Shown here in pieces: positions 21,329 through 32,483 of a stretch of DNA of 64,000 nt. Source of the DNA: Pyropia haitanensis (taxonomy: Eukaryota > Rhodophyta > Bangiophyceae > Bangiales > Bangiaceae); NCBI GenBank assembly GCA_008729055.1, contig SDUX01000007.1, positions 5,005,409 through 5,069,408 on the forward strand. Direction: 5' to 3'. The position numbers were made by a program, and so were the translations under genes. Position 1 is the stretch's first letter; every line of letters begins with the position of its first letter. A model generated the notes under the pieces. That model searched no databases, had not been told where the DNA came from, and saw only the letters and a program-made list of their open reading frames with translations.

Positions 21329-21797
21329 GACCGACATGTGCCTTGCTCTCCTTCCCTTGTCTTGTTCGCCCTCTCGTTTGTTTGCTGCTTCTCTTGCCTT
21401 TCTTCGTCGTGCACCGTCTCTCTGTGTTTCTCTCGCAAATTCTGGGGGTTGTTGCTTTTCTGTCGGCCAGTCTCGTCGTAGACTCTTGCTCGTTTCTGCT
21501 TTTCCATGCGGCTTGCGCTCTTGTCGTTTCCCATTTCTCTCTAGAGACGTGTACTTGTTGTACCTAGACCCTCCCCGCTGTCCTTGGGAGTGCCCGCGCT
21601 TCCTGCCTGCAGAGAGACACCCACCTGCGCGATCCCACTGGCGCCCAGTACATACGCGGTCTTGGCCGAACGTCTTTGCGCTGCACAGTACCAGCCCGGG
21701 ACTTCTTGTTTGGCATGAGTGACACAAAGGGGGAAACCGTTTGACGCGCCCCACCAACGAGCGCGTGTACACCACGCCAGCAACTCACCCCAACTCC
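21329..21797. other. Convergent intergenic region
   Basis: 470 bases between the 3' ends of Argonaute and the zinc-finger gene. T-rich just after the Argonaute stop (21340-21560), likely its 3' UTR. No gene seen. Confidence 0.6.
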
Positions 21798-22606
21798 CTA
21801 CGACGCCCGCCCTGCCAACGAACGTACGTACGGCGCGGTCTCGAGCGTACGCAGCTCTTCCGGGCCGGCTACCCCAACGGCAGGGCCGTCCGCAGCGCCC
21901 CCCCCCCCTCCCGACGGTCCACCACCACCCGCCGACGCCGCTTCCGCCGCGGTCGCTTGCCCCGCGTCCCCCTCCCCGCTCTGTGCCAACAGTCGCTGCA
22001 TGCAGATCCTGCCGTGCCGGCCCAGTGCCATGCGCGTCGTGAAGGACGCGCCGCACACCCCGCACAGGAAGCGCAGGCCGCCGTGCACGACGCGCGCGTG
22101 CGCGGCCGCGTTGAACGCGGTCGTGTAGATGGCGCCGCAGGTGCCGCACGGGTAGCGGATGCCCTTGTGCGTTGCGGACACGTGGGCGGTCAGGCGGCCG
22201 GCGCGGGCAAACACCCGCCCGCACCCGTCGTACGTGCACGCGTGGGTCTTTACGGGGACTGCCGCGGACGAGGGGGCGGCCCGCGCGGCGCCGCCGCCGG
22301 CACCACCCGACGCAGGCACCGCCGCGGCAGCCGCGGAGCTCATCGCAGCCGCAACAGCGGCGGGCGCCACCGACGGAGCAGCGCCGCCAGTGCCAGCCGC
22401 GGGGGGGGTCGCGTCCCCGCCGGCGGCCGGGCCGGCCGCCCGGGGGATTGCGCCGTCCCCACCCGCCGCGACGCCCGCAGCCACAGGCGGCGGCGCCCTA
22501 CCCGCGGGAGCCACCACGGCCGCCACGGCAGGCACGGCCGCCGACCCTGCCGCCGCGGCAGCCCCCCCTTCGGCGGCCGTCCCCACCGCCCCCCCAGCCG
22601 GTGCCC

Positions 22607-22648
<42 letters not shown>

Positions 22649-23686
22649 CCGTTGCCGCCACTGCCACCGCCGCCGCCGCTGCCGCCGCCGCCGCCGCCGG
22701 CGTCCCCACCCCGTGTATCCGCCGCTCGTGCAGGCGCAGCTGGCTCGGGTAACGAAAGACGCGGGTGCAGCCGTCGCCCCGGCACGCCCACCCCCCCTCC
22801 GCGCCGTGCGCCTCGGCCGCGTGCGCGCGGAGCTGGTACGCCTTGCGGTACGCGGCGTCGCAGCCGGCCGCCGCGCACACGTGCGGGCGCGGCAGGGTGT
22901 GAGCGGCAACGTGTCGGCGGAGCTTTTGGGCCGCCCCAAACGCCTTGCCACACCCCGCCACGGGGCACGCGTGCGGGCGGGAGCGGTCGGGCGAGCCGTG
23001 CGCCCGCGCGTCGTGGCGGGCGAGGTAGTCGGAGCGGGTGTAGGTGGCGGTGCAGCCGGGGTGGCCGCACGCATACGGGCGCGCGCCCGTGTGCGTGTGC
23101 GCGTGGGCGGTGAGCTTGCCGGACCGGGTGTACGACGCGCCGCAGAGGGTGCACACATAGGGGCGGGCGGGGTCGGCGGGGGGGGGGTGGAGACGCCCGA
23201 GGGGGCGGGCGACGGCGAGCGGGGCGGGGGGGGGGGCGGCCCGCCGCCGCTGCCGCCGCCCGCAGCCGCGCTGCCGCCGCCGCCGTCGTCGCGGCCGCCG
23301 CCGCCGCCGCCGCTACCGCCGGCCGCGGCAAACCGAGCGGCCGCCCGTGTGGTGGGCGCCGCCCCGGCACCAGCGCTCGCCGCCGCGCCCGCGGCAGGCC
23401 CCGAGGGGGTGGCAGCCGTCGCAGCCGCCGCGGGGGCGGCCGTCGCATCGGGTAGCGGCCGGGATCCAGAGTTCAGCGACGCCACACGGCGTCGCTTTGG
23501 ATGTGGCGGCGACGGCGACGGCGACGGGGAGCGGCTGGCCCGGCCACCGTCCATGGCGGCGCCGCCGCCGCCGCGGCCCATCGCGGGCGGCGCCGCCGCC
23601 AAGCCACCGTCGGCGCCGGTCGGGGGGCCCCGAACAGCAGGGGATGCAAGCGGGCCCAGAGGCGTGGGGGTGGCGTCTGGGAGCAT
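21798..23686 (-). CDS. C2H2 zinc-finger protein, TFIIIA-like, frame change at a homopolymer
   Basis: Eight C2H2 fingers. Five are close together (YVCTLCGASYTRSGKLTAH, YACGHPGCTATYTRSDYLARH, HACPVAGCGKAFGAAQKLRRH, HVCAAAGCDAAYRKAYQLRAH, WACRGDGCTRVFRYPSQLRLH). An Ala/Gly linker of about 110 residues follows, then three more fingers (HACTYDGCGRVFARAGRLTAH and two short ones). CX4-5C spacing, alternating short fingers and a long linker between groups resemble TFIIIA, which binds 5S rRNA genes; TFIIIA usually has nine fingers. The first ATG of the N-terminal part is at 23686 (MLPDATPTP), followed by a basic PKRRRVA nuclear signal. That frame joins the finger frame only by a one-base change in the 10-base G tract at 23178-23187 (+ strand). 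It is divergent from RTF2 335 bases away. Confidence 0.75.
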
Positions 23687-24020
23687 GGCGGGGCAGGGGC
23701 GGAGGATGGAGCGCAAGGAATCGTCCAGAGTGGGTGCTGGGTGGCCTTGGCGACGACGGCGGGAGACGACGGTGGGGTTTCAGTGGTGTGAGCGACCGGC
23801 GGCGCTCTCGGCGGGCGGTCGCGGTCGCGCGGGAGAAAGAAAAAAACTAAATTAAGGGTCCAATTTTGGTCTGGATTGACAGGCGCGGACAGCGAGCCTC
23901 TCTCCAGCAGTGGCCTCGTTCGCGCCTTCATCCTCCGAGCCGACCATCCCGTTGAGTCCCACCTTTCGCCGTGTGGCGTCCTCCTCTGCTGTTGGCCACA
24001 CCCTCCCTCTCGCCGTCATC
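23687..24020. promoter_or_regulatory. Probable bidirectional promoter, zinc-finger gene / RTF2
   Basis: About 330 bases between two divergent ATGs. It holds a short AT-rich block (aaaaaactaaattaag near 23841-23856), rare in this genome region, and no coding sequence. Its promoter role is inferred from gene arrangement. Confidence 0.4.
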
Positions 24021-24931
24021 ATGGGCGGAGATGGTGGCACTCTTTCGCATGCCCGGCGTGACCAGCTGCGGATGTTCACGCCCAGCGCCGTCCCCGCGGC
24101 GCAGGCCGACCCCGCTGCCTCGCCCGCCACCGCCGCCTCGGTTGCCCTCTCTACGTGCGCGCTGTCGCGAGAACCCCTCGAACCGCCGGTCGTGGTTTGC
24201 TCCCGGGGCTATTTGTACAACAAGGCTGCCGTGCTCGTCCACCTGCTGTCCCTCAAACGGCCTGGTGCACCGTCGGCGGTGGCTGCAGCAGCGACCGCCC
24301 CGGCTGGCGCCGACGCGGCCTTTTCGCACCTCCGCCGCCGCGCCGACGTGATGGACGTGACGCTGCAGATGCTGCCCGAGCGCCGGCGGCGGCAGCAGGC
24401 CCCCGGCGGCGGGGGTGGCGGCCGCGAAGGCGTCGTCCCCCCCGCGTTTGCGTGCCCCATCACGCGGCGGGAGGCGTCGGGGCTGGAGCGGTGGCTGGCC
24501 ATTGTCCCGTGCGGCTGTGTGGTCAGCGGCGCGGGCTGGGAGGGGGTGGTGGCTGGCGGCGCGGGGGGGGGCGGCCGGGCGCTGCGGGCGCGCGGGGGGG
24601 GGGGGGGGGGCGCTGCCCAGTTTGTGAGGGCCCCGTCGGCGGCCGCGTGGTGCTCGGGGGTGGCAAGGGCGCGGGGGGGCGGCTGGGCAAGCGGCCGGCC
24701 AAGGGCAGGGCGGGGAGCGCGTCGTCGGGGAAGAAGAGGGAGCGTGGCGAGCGCCGCGACGGCGGGGGGAACGCGAGCGGGAGCGGCGTGCCAGTGGCGG
24801 CGGTGCGGGCAGGCGATGGCGCCGGGGAGGGCGGGGAGGCGGGCGGGCCCGGCAGGAAACCGGCCGGGGAAGCGGGTGCAGTAAGAAGTCCCCGCGGGCC
24901 CGCATCGGATGGGGAGAATGAGAAGCGGTAA
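24021..24931 (+). CDS. RTF2: RTF2 replication termination factor homolog, frame change at a homopolymer
   Basis: Begins MGGDGGTLSHARRDQL, the signature start of RTF2. It continues with CALSREPLEPPVVVCSRGY, LYNKAAVLVHLL, FSHLRRRADVMDVTL, AFACPITRREASG and PCGCVVSG, the RING-like region without a full set of metal ligands. RTF2 regulates fork pausing and stability in the nucleus. The final CPVC ligand pair (RCPVCEGPVGG) lies in a different frame after a 17-base G tract (24594-24610). The basic tail RPAKGRAGSASSGKKRERGE and the stop at 24929-24931 are in that second frame. In the uncorrected frame the CPVC is lost. Convergent with NSE2. Confidence 0.88.
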
Positions 24932-25220
24932 AAACGAGCATGAGCCGCAGGCAATGATGACGGGGCGAGTAGGAACAAAGAACCACGTGCGCCGTGGGAG
25001 ACCAGGCAGAAGAGGGCATATGTACAAAGAACACGCAGATAGGGCAATGACACACGAAGTGGCGCACGGTTGCCACCAGCCCAGACACATAGGGTGCAAA
25101 CGGAACGCGGCCGACCAGCGCAGACGCGTGCGCAGCAACAGCCGCCGTCGCCCGGCAGTACCCATCCAAAGACACCCACAGCCCCCCCGCCACGGTGACC
25201 CGCAGCCGCGCCGCACCCCA
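24932..25220. other. Convergent intergenic region
   Basis: 289 bases between the RTF2 and NSE2 stops. Mixed composition with an A-rich patch (24930-25050). No gene seen. Confidence 0.6.
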
Positions 25221-26302
25221 TCAGGCTTCGTCAATCTCCTCAAAGTCACCCGGCGCGGCCGCTGCCGCGTTGGCCGCCTCCACCTGCGACCGCCGCAGCC
25301 GCATCTCCGCGTCGTAATCCTTCTCCAGTGACGCCGCCCCGACAAGATGGGTACACCCAGCTACCGGACAAGGGGCGGTGGAGGTGCCAAGCAGGTCCAA
25401 CGAGGGCGGCGCGTTCCGCACGCTCGCTGGGGCGTTGTTGCGAACCAAAATGTGCTGCACGATGCCCTGCAGGGAGTAGCTATGTGGGCAGTCGCGGCTG
25501 AGGGAGCGCACCACAGCGACTCGGGGGGAGCGAGTGTGTCATGTGGATAGCACGAGCGAGCCAGATACAGCAGAGGCGCGACGGGGTCAGTCGGCGGCCA
25601 TGAAAACAAAACATCACCCTGGTGCACGTCATCCACACCATGAGTCACAACGCTGCGGCCACGCTCGCAATCTACGCCACCCGACGCCACAAGAAACGTA
25701 CCTCCGAAGTGGGTTGACCATGTCCATGCCTGTCACCGGGCACTTGGTTGACAGCGCCGCCGCATCCGCCTCAACTTCCACCTCCACGTCGTCATCCCCC
25801 CCCCCTCGCCCATGGCTTCCATCACCTCCTTCCAGCGGCGCAGCCCCTGAACGTTCAGCGCCGCCACCTTGGCCTCCACTTGGGCCTTCTCCGTCTTGTG
25901 GAGCGCCTCCACACCGCCAGACCTCAAGAACACCGCCTCCGCCGTGTTGCCCGTAGCGCCCGCCCCCCCATTGCCGCCCTCTTCCTCATCGTCACCGGTA
26001 GCCCCCGCCGCGCCGCCGCCGCCCATGCCCGCCCGCTGCACGCCCGACGCCACCCGCGCCGCGGCGGCAGAGCGAAGGCGGCTCTCCTCTTGCAGCCGGC
26101 TGAGCGTTTCGAGCGAGCCTTGAAGGGAGGAGACCACCGCTGGCGGCACTTTGGCCGCCGCGCCCGGCTCCTGTCGAGCCTGGCCCATCAGGCCGGCTGT
26201 GTTGGAGAGGTGGGCCATGCACGTGCCGACGCGCTCGTGGAAGAGGTCCCATGCTTCGCGGGACTTGCTCATGGAAGAAGAGGCGGTGGTGAGAGCTTCC
26301 AT
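25221..26302 (-). CDS. NSE2: NSE2/MMS21 SMC5-6 complex SUMO E3 ligase, two exons
   Basis: Exon 1 runs 26302-25702 and exon 2 runs 25497-25221, with a GTACGT...CAG intron between. The SP-RING is split by the intron: KCPVTGMDMVNPLR at the end of exon 1, and DCPHSYSLQGIVQHILVRN then CPVAGCTHLV in exon 2. This is the Zn-binding pattern of MMS21, which attaches SUMO to SMC5-6 and repair proteins in the nucleus. The N-terminal helical part (SREAWDLFHERVGTC...) docks on SMC5 in the family. The first ATG is at 26302; reading further upstream uses no ATG. The frame changes by one base at the 10-base C tract 25796-25805 (+ strand), just before the acidic DDVEVEVEADAAALST lead-in to the RING. The C-terminus GDFEEIDEA is acidic. 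Confidence 0.87.
25498..25701 (-). other. Intron in NSE2 SP-RING
   Basis: Starts GTACGT after CGGAG and ends CCCTCAG before C-CGC-GAC. Splicing keeps the frame and rebuilds the spacing between the two halves of the SP-RING. Confidence 0.8.
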
Positions 26303-26802
26303 CACAACCGCGAGGAGGGGAACGAACTGAGTAGATGAACGAACGAGAGCGGGGACAAGAACGTTCAGAGAGGCAGACAAACACGACGCAGACCGACGGG
26401 GCAGTCAAACGCGAGCAGCTCGGTGAAGCGATGGTTTGGCGCGTGGCTTGGTTGAAGCAGAGGGTACAGCCTGGGATGCACTGGCCTTGCATTAATGAAG
26501 TCCAATACCCAACTTAATTCAGGGGAATTCGATTAAGAAAACGCATGTTTATCGCCGTCAGCTGTCCTTAGACGAGGTTGGCACCTCCCAGCGGCGCCAC
26601 CGCCTCCGCCGCACGCGTCTGCGCCCCCCCCGTCGGCTTGTTAGTCAAGCGGCCGGTTGAGGACGAGAGACTGTGAGCCGACGTGCTCCGCGGAGAGGAC
26701 AAGCGAGAGGAGGTGCTCCCAGACGAGGAGGCGGAGCGTTCGCCACGGGTCAGGACCTGGCGGAGGCGACCACCAGCGGGGGGCGAGCCGTCTGGTCCAT
26801 TC

Positions 26803-26810
26803 TCCCTCGG
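26803..26810 (+). repeat. 8-bp target site duplication, left of tandem pair
   Basis: tccctcgg, identical to 29401-29408. Confidence 0.92.
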
Positions 26811-28102
26811 GGCTCCCGTCCCATGCACACACGAGGGCCCGGTTTCATCCCACCAATAGAAGTCAAGGAGGGAACGATGCGTGGTGTAACTGATGGATGG
26901 GGGCGCAAGCTGTCGACCGCTCTCAGCCGCAGCCTGTATGTAGCGGCGCACAGCGCTCGGGCTTGAAACAGCATCAGCCAGTAGAACATCTGGGATACAC
27001 AACTTACAGCTGTTTTCGATGACTGTCAAGCTTTGTGAAACATCGCTTCAAAACTGAGATAGGTGGAGACCTTTTGCAGTGTTAGCTGTTGGACGGACGT
27101 ACTTTGGAACGCGAGGGGACTGCAGATGTTCCACTTCTGGGATTTCAATTTGTCATGGATATAAATACTGGTTGTGGTGTAGATGATGCGGTCGCGGTTG
27201 GCGGCCGGGGGCAGCAGCTGCCGGCGGGGGTTGAGGTTGGTGGCGGGCCGCGGCCTCCACTGTCGGAGAGGTCGGCGCCGGCCGGATCGGGGCGACTGAC
27301 TGCCGCTGCCAAAGCTCGCAGCGGGGATAGCAAGTAGTAAGGGTGGTCGCCAGTGGCCGCAGGCGCGGCAGCGGTTGCCGGCCGGTGGAGGGTATGCGCC
27401 AGTCGCGCTGGCGGCTGCTGGCAGTCGGCGGCCACTAACAGAGGGATTGGGGGATAGCGTCGGGCGGAAGTGTATGCGGGTGGGGGGAGAGATCTGAGCC
27501 CGCGGAGAGCGTCCGCCTGCGTCGGCGGCAGCTGCAGGCGCGGGGAAGGGCTAGCGGCGGGAGCCAACGGCGGCAAATGAGGGAGTGGGCGCTAGCTGGG
27601 GAGTGGTGACCTCAGACCATCCTGGAGACTGGTGTTCATTAAACGGACTGGTGGCGGGGTTGCGGGCTGGGAGAGGGCGGCGGGGGCTGCGAGCGGGTGG
27701 CGCTGGGTGCCGGGTGGGAGGTACCTGGCGGCAGAAGGTGCGACCCGCGGTCGGGGCGGGAGGGGCCGTCGCCCGCCGGCCGCATCAGCGACCGCTGGGT
27801 TGGAATGCGGCGTTCCGCATTACTACCGGCCGAAGGGTACAGTCGGCGGCTGCTCGCGCAGAGGCTGCCTCTCCAGTCAGACGCGGAAGGGGCGGCAGCT
27901 GCAAGCATAGAGGAATCAATAGAAGAGAAAGCCTGATAAGCCCAGCACAACAGCAAAACTATGTACTTATATGAATTATTGACTAGTGTTTTAAACATTT
28001 GAAAATGTATCGAAAATGTGGGAGCTCGTCCAGGGCTAATCAAATTTCAGCTAAAGGGTCCTATTCAAAACTCAGAACGCGTGTGTGCATGGGACGGGAG
28101 CC
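26811..28102 (-). mobile_element. Non-autonomous TIR DNA transposon, copy 2 (1292 bp)
   Basis: Same 23-base terminal inverted repeats as copy 1 and the same internal sequence in reverse orientation, with an internal deletion. It appears identical to copy 3: all small frames recur with a shift of exactly 1298 bases. The left flank carries the target site tccctcgg (26803-26810). Confidence 0.92.
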
Positions 28103-28108
28103 CCTCGG

Positions 28109-29400
28109 GGCTCCCGTCCCATGCACACACGAGGGCCCGGTTTCATCCCACCAATAGAAGTCAAGGAGGGAACGATGCGTGGTGTAACTGATGGATGGGG
28201 GCGCAAGCTGTCGACCGCTCTCAGCCGCAGCCTGTATGTAGCGGCGCACAGCGCTCGGGCTTGAAACAGCATCAGCCAGTAGAACATCTGGGATACACAA
28301 CTTACAGCTGTTTTCGATGACTGTCAAGCTTTGTGAAACATCGCTTCAAAACTGAGATAGGTGGAGACCTTTTGCAGTGTTAGCTGTTGGACGGACGTAC
28401 TTTGGAACGCGAGGGGACTGCAGATGTTCCACTTCTGGGATTTCAATTTGTCATGGATATAAATACTGGTTGTGGTGTAGATGATGCGGTCGCGGTTGGC
28501 GGCCGGGGGCAGCAGCTGCCGGCGGGGGTTGAGGTTGGTGGCGGGCCGCGGCCTCCACTGTCGGAGAGGTCGGCGCCGGCCGGATCGGGGCGACTGACTG
28601 CCGCTGCCAAAGCTCGCAGCGGGGATAGCAAGTAGTAAGGGTGGTCGCCAGTGGCCGCAGGCGCGGCAGCGGTTGCCGGCCGGTGGAGGGTATGCGCCAG
28701 TCGCGCTGGCGGCTGCTGGCAGTCGGCGGCCACTAACAGAGGGATTGGGGGATAGCGTCGGGCGGAAGTGTATGCGGGTGGGGGGAGAGATCTGAGCCCG
28801 CGGAGAGCGTCCGCCTGCGTCGGCGGCAGCTGCAGGCGCGGGGAAGGGCTAGCGGCGGGAGCCAACGGCGGCAAATGAGGGAGTGGGCGCTAGCTGGGGA
28901 GTGGTGACCTCAGACCATCCTGGAGACTGGTGTTCATTAAACGGACTGGTGGCGGGGTTGCGGGCTGGGAGAGGGCGGCGGGGGCTGCGAGCGGGTGGCG
29001 CTGGGTGCCGGGTGGGAGGTACCTGGCGGCAGAAGGTGCGACCCGCGGTCGGGGCGGGAGGGGCCGTCGCCCGCCGGCCGCATCAGCGACCGCTGGGTTG
29101 GAATGCGGCGTTCCGCATTACTACCGGCCGAAGGGTACAGTCGGCGGCTGCTCGCGCAGAGGCTGCCTCTCCAGTCAGACGCGGAAGGGGCGGCAGCTGC
29201 AAGCATAGAGGAATCAATAGAAGAGAAAGCCTGATAAGCCCAGCACAACAGCAAAACTATGTACTTATATGAATTATTGACTAGTGTTTTAAACATTTGA
29301 AAATGTATCGAAAATGTGGGAGCTCGTCCAGGGCTAATCAAATTTCAGCTAAAGGGTCCTATTCAAAACTCAGAACGCGTGTGTGCATGGGACGGGAGCC
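28109..29400 (-). mobile_element. Non-autonomous TIR DNA transposon, copy 3 (1292 bp)
   Basis: Tandem twin of copy 2, separated by the 6-base linker cctcgg (28103-28108), a shortened form of the target site. The right flank at 29401-29408 is tccctcgg, identical to the left flank of copy 2. The pair therefore sits between one pair of 8-bp duplications. Confidence 0.92.
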
Positions 29401-29408
29401 TCCCTCGG
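29401..29408 (+). repeat. 8-bp target site duplication, right of tandem pair
   Basis: tccctcgg. It encodes part of the EF-hand protein (Pro-Arg-Glu on the minus strand), so the duplicated site is coding sequence. Confidence 0.92.
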
Positions 29409-31193
29409 CAGGGACTCCTCAAAACGGCCAGTGCCGCCACGGGGGCTACCGGTGCAGCTGACTGCAGCCACTTCCAGTGGAGGCACGTCCCGCGGTGACC
29501 CGCCGTTGGGCGTGTCTGGCGACGGCGGGCGCTGTGGCTCCCGCCGGTGGTGGTCCCACTTGAAAAAGCCGCTACTGCTCGAGTGCCGCTGGCGTCTCTC
29601 AGCCGCCGTCGCCGCCGCAGCCGCTGCGGCCGCCGCCTCGGCGGCCCGCCGCTGATTGGCCTGCTGCACCATCTCGTAGACGCCCGAAAACTCGACGACG
29701 CCCACCGCCGCACCAAACGGCTGCAGCAGCGGCCTCCCGCCTGCGTCCAGGCCGCCAGGCCCGGTGGAGAGGGCGAGCTCGACCATGGCCGCCGCCTGGT
29801 CCGCGGATACGGGCTCTCCGCCAAATCCAGACAGTACGACCTGGAGGTCTTCGGCACGCAAAGCTCCCTGCCGGGTCACATCCAGCACCCGAAAGACCGA
29901 GCTCATCATTTCGATGGGGTCTTCCTCCGGGGCGGCCGCGCGCCGCGGCGCGTGCTGGAGGTGGTCCCCGTCGGAAGGCCCCCCAAGCGCCGTAGGACGG
30001 TCGCCCCCGCCCGCCACAGCCGGCGTCTCCAGCTCGTGCAGCAGGCGAACAACGACCAACAGGAACGCGCGAAAGTCCAGCGACGGCAGCGTTGACACAG
30101 CCGTCGAGGTGGTAGACGCCCGCGCCCCCCCACGCGGCAGCCCCCGACGCGGCGCGGCCGGCGCGGCACGCCCCGCATCAGAGACAGGCGGGGGCACGGG
30201 CGGCAGCTTGCGGCCGCCGTGCGGGCCAAACGTCACTGACGGCACCCCCTCAGCGGGCGCCGCCTTGGGCCCCAGCTGAGGTGACCGCACCGGCCCTCCG
30301 CACCCAACCGCCTCGGCACCGCTGGCGGTCGCGCCGGTGGCGACTTCCGAGAGGGACCGGCGGCGGTGGTCCCCTGCCGAGTGTCGCACTACCTTCCTGC
30401 TCACTGCCGCGGCCGCCGCGGCGGCGGCGTTCTCGCCGATGAGGTCTTCTTTCGAGCTGCTGCCGAGCTCCAGCGGCTTGCCCCATCCCGCGTCGACCGC
30501 CTGCTTGAGCCGAGCATCCCCCATAGCAACGCCCCGCGCGTCGCTCGGAGGGCAGCTCTTGTGCCCCCGCCCCCCAACCGCCCCTGCCGTTGCCGCCGCG
30601 CCGCACATATGCGACACACTGGCGGCTGCGTCGGCATCGACGGGGGAGGCTACCCCAACCGCCGCCGCCGGCAGCGGCGGCGGTGGCAGCGGCGGGCGCG
30701 CCGGGAAGGCGCGGGGTGACGTGGCGCCAGGGCATCCCGGCAACTGCACCGGCGATGCTGCGCCAGGTGGCCCCGGCGGCACGCCGTCCGAGGCGTCTCG
30801 GGGTGTCGTGGCCGAGGCCGCGCTGGTGGCGGCGGCGGTGGCGGACGGGGCGGCTGCGGCGGTCGACGGGGCGGTGGCGGCCGTCGGCGCCACAGCGGCC
30901 GCCTCCTTGGTCACTTGCTCGATCAGGCGGAAGAGGTGGTCCGTTGACGGCATGCTGGCGGCGGGCCCAAGGGACTGGAGGAGGCCCAGCACCTCTGCGG
31001 CAGCTACGCGCTCCGTGCCCGGCAGCGTCGGCAGGGCGGTAAAGGCCTGCTTCAACTGCTTGATCGCCTCTGTCGTCAGGTCCATGCCGGGAACGACGCG
31101 CAGGCGCGGGTCGGCTCTGACAGGGAGGGGGGCAAGACGGACAACAGCGGCAGCGCGCAGCGCACTCCACACCGTGTCAGAACAGAACGGCAA

Positions 31194-32483
31194 AGGCGTC
31201 AGCTCGAGGCGGGAACCACGAAGCCGCGTCTCGCAAAGAGCAAAGGGCGGCTACTACACGCTCACAGGCAATGCACGGACGACTCGAACAAGAGAGACAA
31301 CTCAGAAGGCACGCCTCTCCTTCACCCCGCCCCTTCCCAAGAGCGGTCACAACAAAGGCACGTCGGCTTTCTCAGCGCTGCCCGAGTGGGATCCCTCCGC
31401 CCGCAGCGGAGTCAAAGACAGGCGGGCAGCGACGGAGACACACCGTCGCCCAACCCCGTGACGGTAGTCCCGCCAACGTGCGCGCGGCTTCACAAGGAGC
31501 CAGTTTGCGAAGCGGGCAGTACACGCCCGTGGCCGCCTGTGCCCGCCGGGCCTTCTCGTCGTCACACAGGCACGTCCGACCGCGGGCGTGTGGGAGCGGG
31601 CCGCCACGGATCGCCGGCGGGCCTCTGCTGCAGCGGTCGCCGGTCGAGCGGCCGGTGAAGCATGAGCGACGGGATTTGGGCCCAGCCCCAGGTGGACCGC
31701 AACCGTGGCCAATGGCAGACCGGCTTGGGACTGGGGATCGACGTTTGGGGGCGCCCCCACCCAACCGTACGTAGGCAGTTTGTTGACCGACGTCCACATG
31801 CGGGTGAGGGTGTGGCCGCAGTGAGCTTGGCCGCCTGCCCCCCCTCTCACTCTCGTTGGTGGCATCATGGATGATTCAACATCCACGACGGCGCACGATG
31901 ATGGGTCCCCTTTCGACCGGGACTCAACGGGTGGCGCGAAAACCGTGAGACACCAGTCACAACGGGCAGCCCCTCCTCTGGTCTTCATCCTCGGGGAATG
32001 CCACACTTAAGCGCACGCAGGCCCGATCCACGGCGAGGCTTGCGGTGAGGGGAGGGCCAGACCCGGACGCGCATCCAGCGCGGCATTACATGGTGCGACG
32101 CGGCACACCAAAAGAACATGACAGAGCAAATAAAACGAAGATCCAGTCGGTGGTGGCGTCAGACGAGATAGCGACATATTTGTACCGTGCGCCACCATCC
32201 TTCATCCTAGCCTCTATGTATAACATCTCCGCTGAGAGGGAGAGAGCGGGCACGCCAACCTCCAGCTCCTCGAATGCCGCTCAGGAAACGCCTGCCGCCT
32301 GACAGCAACTTGAGTCCATACTGTTTGCTCTCCACACACCGTTGAGGAGGGGCCCACTCTCACTGTCATCAACTCAGACCACCCGCTAGCCTCACACCAA
32401 TCGACCGCCAGAATACGACCCGTCTTGCCTACGTCACCGCCCCCCTACCCCCTCCCACATGCCCCTGCACATAGCTCCCCCCT
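31194..32483. other. Intergenic region
   Basis: 1.3 kb between two minus-strand genes. It should hold the promoter of the EF-hand gene near 31090-31300 and the 3' UTR of the hydrolase near 32300-32480. Short open frames exist on both strands but none shows a known motif. Confidence 0.5.

Larger units (their letters stand above)
26568..31085 (-). pseudogene. EF-hand (calmodulin-like) protein gene interrupted by two tandem TIR elements
   Basis: The 5' part (31085 down to 29401) starts at the first ATG with LTTEAIKQLKQAFTALPTLP, a match to the N-terminal EF-hand of calmodulin/centrin. A long low-complexity insert follows, then a second EF-like pair (EMMSSVFRVLDVTRQG, LRAEDLQVVLSGFGGEP, VVEFSGVYEMVQQ). 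The Ca2+ loops lack several acidic ligands, so binding may be weak. The frame enters the mobile element at 29400 and stops inside it. On the far side of the element pair (26810 to 26568) the same frame resumes at the duplicated target site and ends RTRAAEAVAPLGGANLV-stop, with a Ser-rich tail. So the insertion lies in coding sequence and truncates the protein. The intact ancestor would be about 680 residues. Function unknown beyond a Ca2+-sensor-like fold. Confidence 0.7.

Noticed and set aside
31347..32006. 219-residue frame on the minus strand between genes
   Set aside because: Arg/Ala/Pro-rich without a recognisable domain and overlapped by other open frames. Not enough evidence for a gene.
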